NCBI GenBank assembly: GCA_002344525.1
Contig: DDTJ01000038.1
Location: 1 to 37,092, forward strand
Length of the DNA: 37,092 nt
Direction: 5' to 3'
Source: Akkermansiaceae bacterium UBA2367
GTDB taxonomy: Bacteria > Verrucomicrobiota > Verrucomicrobiia > Verrucomicrobiales > DEV007
The notes below the pieces were generated by a model. It worked only from the letters and a program-made list of their open reading frames with translations, was not told the origin of the DNA and did not search any database. The position numbers and the translations under genes are program-made. Below, piece by piece: positions 6,440-13,040 of the stretch. Each line of letters begins with the position of its first letter. Within the stretch, counting starts at the first letter, position 1.

Positions 6440-9316
6440 ATGAAGACCGGAACTCGCTATCTCACCGCTTGGATGGGCGGGGGCGTTGCCTCGCTTCTGT
6501 GCGCGTTGTCGTCTTCGGGCGGCGAGGAGTTCGCCTTCTTCGAAAAGGAGATCCGGCCCATCCTCGTTGAGCATTGCTACGAGTGCCACGCGAACGACAC
6601 CGCGCAGAAAGGCGGGCTCGTCCTCGACTCGCGCGAAGGCTGGATCGTGGGCGGCGATTCGGGTCCGGCGCTTGTGCCTTGGGACGCGGCGGGCAGCCTG
6701 CTGATCGAAGCGGTGCGCTACGACACCCCGCACCTGGAGATGCCGCCGAAGACGCGCCTCCCCGCCACGAAGATCGCGGCGCTGGAACGATGGGTCGCGA
6801 TGGGTGCGCCGGACCCGCGCGAAGGCAAGGTGGAGAAGGCCGCCTCCGGCATGTCGGTGGAGGAGGGGAGGGGATTCTGGTCCTACCGCCCCCTCTCCGA
6901 CCCGGCTCTGCCTTCGGTGAAGGACGTGGACTGGCCCGCGAACGGGATCGACCGCTTCCTCCTCGCCCGGATGGAGGCTGAGGGCGTGGCTCCCGCTGCC
7001 CTCGCCGCGCCCGAGGCGGCGCTGCGCCGTCTCCATTTCGATCTCGCGGGGCTGCCTCCGACGCCGGAGGAGATCGCGGCCTTTCTCGCCGATCCCTCGG
7101 AGGAAGAGTGGCGGCGCGAGGTGGACCGGCTCCTCGCCTCGCCGCGTTTCGGGGAGCGCTGGGGGCGGCATTGGCTCGACGTGGCCCGCTTCGGCGAATC
7201 CTACACCCTGCGCGGGCTGATCCTGCGCGAGGCGTGGCGCTACCGCGACTATGTGGTCGAGGCCTTCAACCGCGACCTGCCCTACGACCAGTTCCTCCGC
7301 GAGCAGATCGCGGGCGACCTGATGCCCTCGGACGCGCCGCTACGGGAGCGGCAGCGGCGTTTCGTGGCGACGAGCTTCCTCGCGCTGGGCAACCACAATC
7401 TGGAGGAGCAGGACAAGCGCCAGCTCGACCTCGACATCGTGGACGAGCAGCTCGACACCCTCGGCAAAGCCCTCCTCGGCCAGACCCTCGGTTGCGCCCG
7501 CTGCCACGACCACAAGTTCGACCCGGTGCCGACGCGCGACTACCACGCCCTCGCCGGCATCCTCGCGAGCACGGTGAGCCTTTCGCATTCGAACGTCTCC
7601 AGTTGGCTCGACCTGCCCCTACCGCTCGACGTGGAGGAGGAGGCCCGCGTCGCCGAGCAGGAATCCCGTCTCGCCGCGCTCGAAGCGGCACTGAAGGAGG
7701 CGGAGAAAGTCCGCGAACAGGCCGTCGCCGCCGATCCGGCGCGGGCTTCGTCGTCGCGGCCGGAGATCGTCGCGGCGGACGACCTGCCCGGTTTCGTCGT
7801 CGATGACACCGAGGCGGAGAAGGTGGGCGACTGGAAGCCCTCCGTCCTGACAAAAACCTACGTGGGCGAAGGCTACCTGCACGACAACAACGAAGGCAAG
7901 GGCCTGAAGACGCTCAGCTTCGTCGCCCGCGTGCCCAAGGCGGGCCGCTACGAGGTGCGCCTCGCGTGGGCGCCGGGCGCGGGGCGGGCCGCCTCCATCC
8001 CGATCATGATCTCCAGCGCCGAGGGCGATTTCCCCCTGCGCATCGACCAGAGCGGAACCCCGCCCGTGGAGGGGCGCTTCACCTCGCTGGGCGAGTATCG
8101 CTTCGAGACGAACGGGGCGAATTTCGTCCTCATCTCGAACGAGGGCACCGAGGGCTACGTCGTCGCCGACGCGGTGCAATTCCTCCCCGTCGGTCAAGTG
8201 GAGACGCCGGTGAATGTGACCTCGGAAACCCGCGACGACGAAACCGCGAAACGGCGGAGCGAAGCAATCGCGGAGGTCGCGAGGATCAAGAAGGAGATCG
8301 CCGCCCTGAAGGAGGTCGGGCCATCTCGTCCCAAATATCTCGGGGTGAAGGAGGCGGAGAAGCCCGCCGACCTGCCCGTGCTCGCCCGCGGTCTCGTCCA
8401 CAATCCGACTGGCGATCCCGTGCCGCGCGGCTTCCTGCAAGTGGCGATGCACGCCGGGGAGACCGCGCCCGCGATCCCGTCGGACCGCAGCGGCCGCCTC
8501 GAACTGGCCGGTTGGATCGCCTCGCCGGAGAATCCGCTGACCGCGCGGGTCTTCGTGAACCGGGCTTGGCATTGGATGTTCGGACGCGGCCTCGTTCGAA
8601 CGACGGACAACTTCGGCACCACGGGCGAAGCGCCCTCGCATCCCGAGCTGCTCGACTGGCTCGCGCGGCGCTTCGTCGAGGAGGGCTGGTCGGTGAAAAG
8701 GCTCGTCCGCGAGATCGCCCTGACAAAAGCCTATCGCCTCGCCGCGCCGGGCGACGAAAGCCCTTGGCTGGAGGCCGATCCCGAGAACCGCCTCTTCGCC
8801 CGCGCCCCGCGCCGCCGGATCGAGGCCGAGGCCATGCGCGACGCGATCCTCTTCGCCAGCGGACAGCTCGACGCAACGGCGGGTGGTCCCACGATCCGGC
8901 CCGGCGCGGCGAACGACTACACCTACCGTCAGGACAGCCTGCGCCGCAGCCTCTACCTGCCCGCCCTGCGCAACGCCCCGCACGAATTGCTGGAGGCCTT
9001 CAACATGGCCGACCCGAGCCGCACCACGGGACGACGCGATCTCGGCACGGTCGCGCCGCAGGCCTTGTTTCTCCTGAACCATCCCTTTGTCCTCGAACAA
9101 GCCGATGCCGCCGCGAAGCGTGTTTTGGCCGAGGGAACCTGCGACGAGAGCCGCTTGGAGCTGGCGACCCTGCGAGTGCTGGGACGCGCGCCCCTGCCGA
9201 CGGAGCGGGCCATCGCCTCCAGTCTGCTCACCTCAATGCCTCAGGCGGAGGAGGAGGCGTGGAGCACGATTTTTCAGGGCTTGTTTGCGAGTCTGGATTT
9301 CCGATACCTCGAATAG
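6440..9316 (+). CDS. PSCyt1-DUF1549-DUF1553 protein with inserted golvesin-like domain
   Basis: The 958-residue secreted protein starts at ATG 6440, preceded by AAAGG, and has a signal peptide. Residues about 30-110 form a planctomycete-type cytochrome c module (PSCyt1) with HCYECH (Cys46, Cys49, His50). DUF1549 follows (DLAGLPPTPEEI, GERWGRHWLDVARF) with a second CxxCH at 352-356 (CARCHDHKFDP), and DUF1553 forms the last third (NPLTARVFVNRAWHWMFGRG; TTDNFGTTGEAPSHPELLDW). Between them, residues about 445-585 resemble the golvesin C-terminal/xanthan lyase-type carbohydrate-binding domain (VVDDTEAEKVGDW ... GYVVADAVQFLPV). The family is abundant in Planctomycetes and Verrucomicrobia and is associated with use of complex polysaccharides; the reaction is unknown. 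It is paired with a DUF1501 gene downstream. Confidence 0.92.
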   Translation: MKTGTRYLTAWMGGGVASLLCALSSSGGEEFAFFEKEIRPILVEHCYECHANDTAQKGGLVLDSREGWIVGGDSGPALVPWDAAGSLLIEAVRYDTPHLEMPPKTRLPATKIAALERWVAMGAPDPREGKVEKAASGMSVEEGRGFWSYRPLSDPALPSVKDVDWPANGIDRFLLARMEAEGVAPAALAAPEAALRRLHFDLAGLPPTPEEIAAFLADPSEEEWRREVDRLLASPRFGERWGRHWLDVARFGESYTLRGLILREAWRYRDYVVEAFNRDLPYDQFLREQIAGDLMPSDAPLRERQRRFVATSFLALGNHNLEEQDKRQLDLDIVDEQLDTLGKALLGQTLGCARCHDHKFDPVPTRDYHALAGILASTVSLSHSNVSSWLDLPLPLDVEEEARVAEQESRLAALEAALKEAEKVREQAVAADPARASSSRPEIVAADDLPGFVVDDTEAEKVGDWKPSVLTKTYVGEGYLHDNNEGKGLKTLSFVARVPKAGRYEVRLAWAPGAGRAASIPIMISSAEGDFPLRIDQSGTPPVEGRFTSLGEYRFETNGANFVLISNEGTEGYVVADAVQFLPVGQVETPVNVTSETRDDETAKRRSEAIAEVARIKKEIAALKEVGPSRPKYLGVKEAEKPADLPVLARGLVHNPTGDPVPRGFLQVAMHAGETAPAIPSDRSGRLELAGWIASPENPLTARVFVNRAWHWMFGRGLVRTTDNFGTTGEAPSHPELLDWLARRFVEEGWSVKRLVREIALTKAYRLAAPGDESPWLEADPENRLFARAPRRRIEAEAMRDAILFASGQLDATAGGPTIRPGAANDYTYRQDSLRRSLYLPALRNAPHELLEAFNMADPSRTTGRRDLGTVAPQALFLLNHPFVLEQADAAAKRVLAEGTCDESRLELATLRVLGRAPLPTERAIASSLLTSMPQAEEEAWSTIFQGLFASLDFRYLE

Positions 9317-9400
9317 AGTTTCAAGTTTCAAGTTGGGCCTGGGACCGGAAGCCGAAAGGATTTAGAGGAACTTGAAACTTAAAACCTCAAACTTGAAACC
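9317..9400. repeat. GTTTCAAGTTTC-word inverted repeat
   Basis: The left arm GAGTTTCAAGTTTCAAGTT (9317-9335) faces a right arm of AACTTGAAACTT...AAACTTGAAACC (9369-9400) across a loop of about 33 bases. It starts directly after the stop codon of the previous gene and ends 7 bases before the DUF1501 ATG. Confidence 0.8.
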
Positions 9401-9407
9401 CATCCCC

Positions 9408-10814
9408 ATGAACCGCCGCCATTTCCTTCATTCCGTCTCCTGCGGCTTCGGCGGCCTCGCCTTCTCCGCCTTGGTGCAGGACGCCGCCGCGAGCGTCCTC
9501 GCCTCCCGCCAGCCTGTCCTCCCGGCGCGGGCGAAGCGGGTCATCTTCCTGTTCATGCAGGGAGGGCCGAGCCATGTCGATACCTTCGACCACAAGCCCG
9601 AGCTGATCCGCCGCGACGGGGAGATGGCCGACTTCCACGACGCGCGGAAGATCGCCAACTCGGGGGTGAACGCGGCTTCGGCGCAGCGGCTCATGGCCCC
9701 GAAGTGGGACTTCTCGCCCTACGGGAAATGCGGACGCCAAGTCTCCTCGCTCTTCCCCGAGGTCGCCCGCCATGTCGATGATCTTTGCTTCATCCACTCG
9801 ATGCACACCGAGGGCATCGCCCACGGGCCCGCGACGCTCTTCCTCCACACCGGGGCGACGAACTTCGTCCGGCCCTCGATGGGCTCGTGGATCACCTACG
9901 GGCTCGGCAGCGAGAGCCGGAACCTGCCCGGCTTCGTCACCATCGGCCCCTCGACCGGGAACGGCGGGGCGCGGAACTACGGCAGCGCCTTCCTCCCGCC
10001 CGTCTATCAGGGCACGCCGCTGGGACGGGCCGACGCGCCCGCTGCCCAGGCCGCGATCCGAAATATCGGGCATCCCGACCTCTCGCCGGAGCAACGCCGT
10101 CGCCGTTTCGACTTCATCCAAGCGATGAACGAAGCGCAGCGGGCGAAGCGGCCCGGCGACGCGGAGTTCGAGGCGGCGGTGGCGTCCTACGAGCTGGCCT
10201 GGCGCATCCAGAGCCATGCTCCCGAGGCGACCGACCTCTCGAAGGAGAGCGCTGAGACGAGGGAGCTCTACGGCATCCGCGACGGCGCCCCGACCGAGGA
10301 CTTCGGACGGAAATGCCTCCTCGCGCGGCGGCTTTGCGAGAGCGGGGTGCGCTTCGTGCAGGTGACCTACGGCGACAACACCGCCAACCCCGCGTGGGAC
10401 CAGCACGCGAACCTGCCCAAGCACGCCGACCACGCCCTCGCCGTGGACCGCCCCATCGCCGGGTTGCTGGAGGATTTGAAGCGGCGCGGTTTGCTCGAGG
10501 ACACCATCGTCTGGTTCGGCAGCGAGTTCGGTCGCACCCCCTATGCGCAAGGCAACGGGACCGGGCGAGACCACAATCCCAAGGGCTTCACCACTTGGCT
10601 CGCGGGCGGCGGTTTCAAACCCGGCTTCGCGCATGGGGCGACCGACGAGTTCGGATTCATGGCGGTGCAGGACAAAGTCCACATGCACGACCTCCACGCG
10701 ACCATCTTGCACCAGCTCGGCCTCGACCATGAGAGGCTGACCTACCGCCACGACGGCCGCGACTTCCGCCTCACGGATGTGCATGGGCATGTCGTGAGGG
10801 AAGTTCTGGCTTAA
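9408..10814 (+). CDS. DUF1501 (sulfatase-like fold) secreted protein
   Basis: From ATG 9408 this encodes 468 residues. The N-terminus MNRRHFLHSVSCGFGGLAF is a twin-arginine-type signal, so export after folding is likely. The family hallmarks are present: KRVIFLFMQGGPSHVDTFDHKPEL, GSWITYGLGSESRNLPGF, GVRFVQVTYG, WDQHANLPKH, DTIVWFGSEFGRTPYAQ, GRDHNPKGFTTWLAGGG, and HDLHATILHQLGLDHERLTY. DUF1501 belongs to the alkaline phosphatase/sulfatase-like superfamily. Members are nearly always encoded next to a DUF1549/DUF1553 protein, as here, which implies that they work together at the cell envelope. The substrate is unknown. Confidence 0.93.
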   Translation: MNRRHFLHSVSCGFGGLAFSALVQDAAASVLASRQPVLPARAKRVIFLFMQGGPSHVDTFDHKPELIRRDGEMADFHDARKIANSGVNAASAQRLMAPKWDFSPYGKCGRQVSSLFPEVARHVDDLCFIHSMHTEGIAHGPATLFLHTGATNFVRPSMGSWITYGLGSESRNLPGFVTIGPSTGNGGARNYGSAFLPPVYQGTPLGRADAPAAQAAIRNIGHPDLSPEQRRRRFDFIQAMNEAQRAKRPGDAEFEAAVASYELAWRIQSHAPEATDLSKESAETRELYGIRDGAPTEDFGRKCLLARRLCESGVRFVQVTYGDNTANPAWDQHANLPKHADHALAVDRPIAGLLEDLKRRGLLEDTIVWFGSEFGRTPYAQGNGTGRDHNPKGFTTWLAGGGFKPGFAHGATDEFGFMAVQDKVHMHDLHATILHQLGLDHERLTYRHDGRDFRLTDVHGHVVREVLA

Positions 10815-10815
10815 C

Positions 10816-10907
10816 CCTCCTCCTCCTCCTCATCCTCCTACTCGTACTCGCAGCAAGTTGAAGGCGATCGAGTATGAGTAGGAGGATGAGGAGGAGTAGG
10901 AAGGAGT
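10816..10907. repeat. CTCCTACTC-word inverted repeat, second copy
   Basis: The left arm (CTCCTCATCCTCCTACTCG...) and right arm (CGAGTATGAGTAGGAGGATG...) are close inverted copies around a loop of about 18 bases. The words and their order match the element at 3321-3393. It begins right after the DUF1501 stop. Confidence 0.82.
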
Positions 10908-10930
10908 GGAGCCAATCCTCCAAACAAAGC

Positions 10931-10959
10931 CGTAGCGAAGTTCGCGGGAACTTCGACGG
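10931..10959 (+). repeat. REP-like element GTAGCGAAGTTCGCGGGAAC
   Basis: This short palindromic element contains GAAGTTCGCGGGAACTTC, preceded by CGTAGC and followed by GACGG. Two related copies lie on the other side of nadD (11669-11746). Confidence 0.7.
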
Positions 10960-10984
10960 GCCTCCCTTGCAACGCCGATCCCGG

Positions 10985-11079
10985 CGATCGCTGATTTTTT
11001 TCTTGGGCATGGAAAAATCAGCGAAAATCAGCGAAAATCAGCGGTCCCGCCCCAATTCGGATTTCTGACTTCGGATTTT
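10985..11079 (+). repeat. Composite repeat: ATCAGCG words, GGTCCCGC, TTCGGATTT words
   Basis: A left CGCTGATTTTTTTC arm faces GGAAAAATCAGCG. It is followed by two more AAAATCAGCG words, the spacer GGTCCCGC at about 11043-11050, and two TTCGGATTT words (11056-11065, 11070-11079). The last word ends 5 bases before the nadD ATG. The same order of parts occurs at 18763-18889, and a fragment at 30724-30745. Confidence 0.8.
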
Positions 11080-11084
11080 CCCCC

Positions 11085-11660
11085 ATGCCTGCCCCATCCC
11101 GCGCCGCGATCTTCGGAGGCTCCTTCGATCCCGTGCATCGTGGGCATCTCGCCATGGCCGCCGCCGCGCGGGAGGCGGCGGACTTGGACCTCGTGCTGTT
11201 CGTCCCCGCCGCCGTTTCGCCCTTTAAGAGCGGCACCGTCGCGAGCGGCGGGCAGCGTCGCGAGATGCTCGACATCGCCTTGGCCGAGTCGGGCTGGGAT
11301 TGGGCCGGGGTCTCGGACTTCGAGCTGGAGCGCCCCGCCCCGAGCTATTCGTGGGAGACGGCGCGTCATTTCGCGGAGGCCTTTCCCGGAACGGAATGGC
11401 ATTGGATGCTCGGGACCGACCAGTGGGAGCAGATCGACCGCTGGGCCGAGCCGGAAATCCTGCGGGAGGCGCTGAGTTTCCTCGTCTTCACCCGGAGCGG
11501 CCAGACGGTGCGCGAGCGTCCCGGCTGGCGATACCGCGCCGTGCCCTTCGAGCATCCCGCCTCCTCCACCGCGATCCGCGCCGACTTCGCCGCGCATCGC
11601 GACTGGCTCACGCCCGGCGTGGCCGCCTACTGCGAGGGGGAGGGGATTTATGGGGGGTGA
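11085..11660 (+). CDS. nadD: Nicotinate-nucleotide adenylyltransferase
   Basis: The 191-residue protein has the nucleotidyltransferase signature GGSFDPVHRGH (residues 10-20), the FVPAAVSPFK segment for the mononucleotide, the LGTDQWEQIDRWAEPEIL helix region, and the C-terminal SSTAIRADF motif that closes over ATP. NadD joins nicotinate mononucleotide and ATP to make deamido-NAD, an essential cytoplasmic step of NAD synthesis. The length is normal for the family. The gene follows a 270-base gap made almost entirely of repeats and is bracketed by REP-like elements. It sits between the two DUF1549/DUF1501 pairs with no functional link to them. Confidence 0.95.
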   Translation: MPAPSRAAIFGGSFDPVHRGHLAMAAAAREAADLDLVLFVPAAVSPFKSGTVASGGQRREMLDIALAESGWDWAGVSDFELERPAPSYSWETARHFAEAFPGTEWHWMLGTDQWEQIDRWAEPEILREALSFLVFTRSGQTVRERPGWRYRAVPFEHPASSTAIRADFAAHRDWLTPGVAAYCEGEGIYGG

Positions 11661-11668
11661 GGGTTGCC

Positions 11669-11746
11669 CGTAGAGAAGTTCGCGGGAACTTCTCCCCGCC
11701 GGAACCGCAAACGACGCTCGTCGAAGTTCCCGCAGACTTCGCTACG
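11669..11746. repeat. Facing pair of REP-like elements after nadD
   Basis: Copy one (11669-11695) contains GAAGTTCGCGGGAACTTC. Copy two (11719-11746) is inverted: GAAGTTCCCGCAGACTTC followed by GCTACGG. The two together can fold into a larger structure and could act as a transcript end for nadD. There is no T-run, so this is not a classical intrinsic terminator. Confidence 0.7.
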
Positions 11747-11821
11747 GTTCATCCCACGAACGCATTTTTCTGAAAGAGGAGGCCACCTCGTTCGTATTGA
11801 AAGGGATACCCTGTTGACTCC

Positions 11822-12913
11822 ATGACGCGACCCTTTGCCCTTCTCCTGCTGCTCGCCGCGAGCCTGCCGTGCCCTCGCGCGGCGGCCCAGGCGACCTACG
11901 ACGACATCGCCCGTTTCGTCGCGGGACAGCCGATCAGCCCCGGCAGCCCGTTGCGCGGCCTCGAAAACCTGCCCTCGGTGCGCAAGCACCAGACCGATTG
12001 CGCCGCGATGGCGCAGACTTGGCGCGAGCGCCGCCTCAACGCCATCCGCGACTGGGCCAAGGCGGAGATCCATCCGCGCATCTCCCGTCCCAAGACGATC
12101 AAATACCCCTTCGGCGGGCCGGACTTCGTCCACGTCGCGACGATCTTCCCCGGGGCGGATGAATACATTCTCGTCGGCCTCGAATCGCTGGGCACGCTGC
12201 CCGACCTCCTCGCCATGGACGACGTCCAGCTCGGCTCCTACCTCTCGCACCTGAACCACAGCCTCCGCAGCATCTCGGAGCGGAACTTCTTCATCACCAC
12301 CGAGATGCGGGAGGATTTCGGGAAGCAGGGCATCGACGGGGTATACGCGGTGCTGCTCTATTTCGCCTCCCTGACGAACCACGAGGTGCTCGGCGGGCAG
12401 TTCGTGCGGCTCGACGATTCGGGCCAGGCTGTCGACGCCGACGCGGCCTCGGCCCAGGGGATCCGCCTCGAAATCCGCGCCCTCGACCGGCTCCCCTCCT
12501 TCCCGCCGGTGTCGAACCTCTACTATTTCAAATACGACCTCTCCGATTCGGGCTTCAAGGCGAGCAGCACGCTCAAGAAGTTCCTCGACCAGCGCCCCGG
12601 CGGCATCGGGTATCTGAAGGCGGCCTCCTACCTGATGCACCAGACCGGGTTCACGAACATCCGCAACTACCTCGTGGGCGACTGCCAATTCCTGCTCCAG
12701 GACGAGTCGGGCATCCCGGCGGAGTTCTTCGCGACCTACTACGACGTCACCTATTTCGGGAAATACGCGGGTCCCATCGACATGTTCAAGGAGTACGACC
12801 AGCCTTTCCTGCGCCAGGCCTACGCCACGGAGGCGGTTCGGCCCCTGCCCTTCGGCACCGGCTACCGGATGAACGACGGGGACTCGATCCAGATGTTCGG
12901 GGTGCGGAAGTAG
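11822..12913 (+). CDS. Secreted protein of unknown function
   Basis: The 363-residue protein has a clear Sec signal peptide (MTRPFALLLLLAASL..., cleavage near AAAQA at about residue 22). I do not recognise a named domain. Notable segments are TIKYPFGGPDFVHVATIFPG, YILVGLESLGTLPDL, LNHSLRSISERNFFIT and a C-terminal part with YYDVTYFGKYAGPIDMF. The sequence is aromatic-rich with no cysteine motif beyond Cys61-type single residues, and shows no membrane helix after the signal. Similar-looking secreted proteins occur in Verrucomicrobia and Bacteroidetes, but I cannot name the family with certainty. The gene is flanked upstream by a REP-like pair and downstream by the second DUF1549 gene on the same strand. 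Confidence 0.85.
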   Translation: MTRPFALLLLLAASLPCPRAAAQATYDDIARFVAGQPISPGSPLRGLENLPSVRKHQTDCAAMAQTWRERRLNAIRDWAKAEIHPRISRPKTIKYPFGGPDFVHVATIFPGADEYILVGLESLGTLPDLLAMDDVQLGSYLSHLNHSLRSISERNFFITTEMREDFGKQGIDGVYAVLLYFASLTNHEVLGGQFVRLDDSGQAVDADAASAQGIRLEIRALDRLPSFPPVSNLYYFKYDLSDSGFKASSTLKKFLDQRPGGIGYLKAASYLMHQTGFTNIRNYLVGDCQFLLQDESGIPAEFFATYYDVTYFGKYAGPIDMFKEYDQPFLRQAYATEAVRPLPFGTGYRMNDGDSIQMFGVRK

Positions 12914-13040
12914 CCGCTGCGTCCCGCGTCGCCGGGTCGCAACGGACCGGGCCGCGCCGTGGCGGAATGGGTCAAACGGGTGGCTCCGACCTCCGCGAAC
13001 GCGGCGTTGCCACCGCCCGCGCGTGAGGCATTTTCCTTGG

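Noticed and set aside
10874..11068. Small plus-strand open frame after DUF1501
   Set aside because: It is made entirely of repeat-element sequence, so the predicted peptide is an artefact.
11669..11746. Intrinsic terminator after nadD
   Set aside because: The hairpins have no following T-run; they fit REP-like elements better, though an effect on transcript ends is possible.
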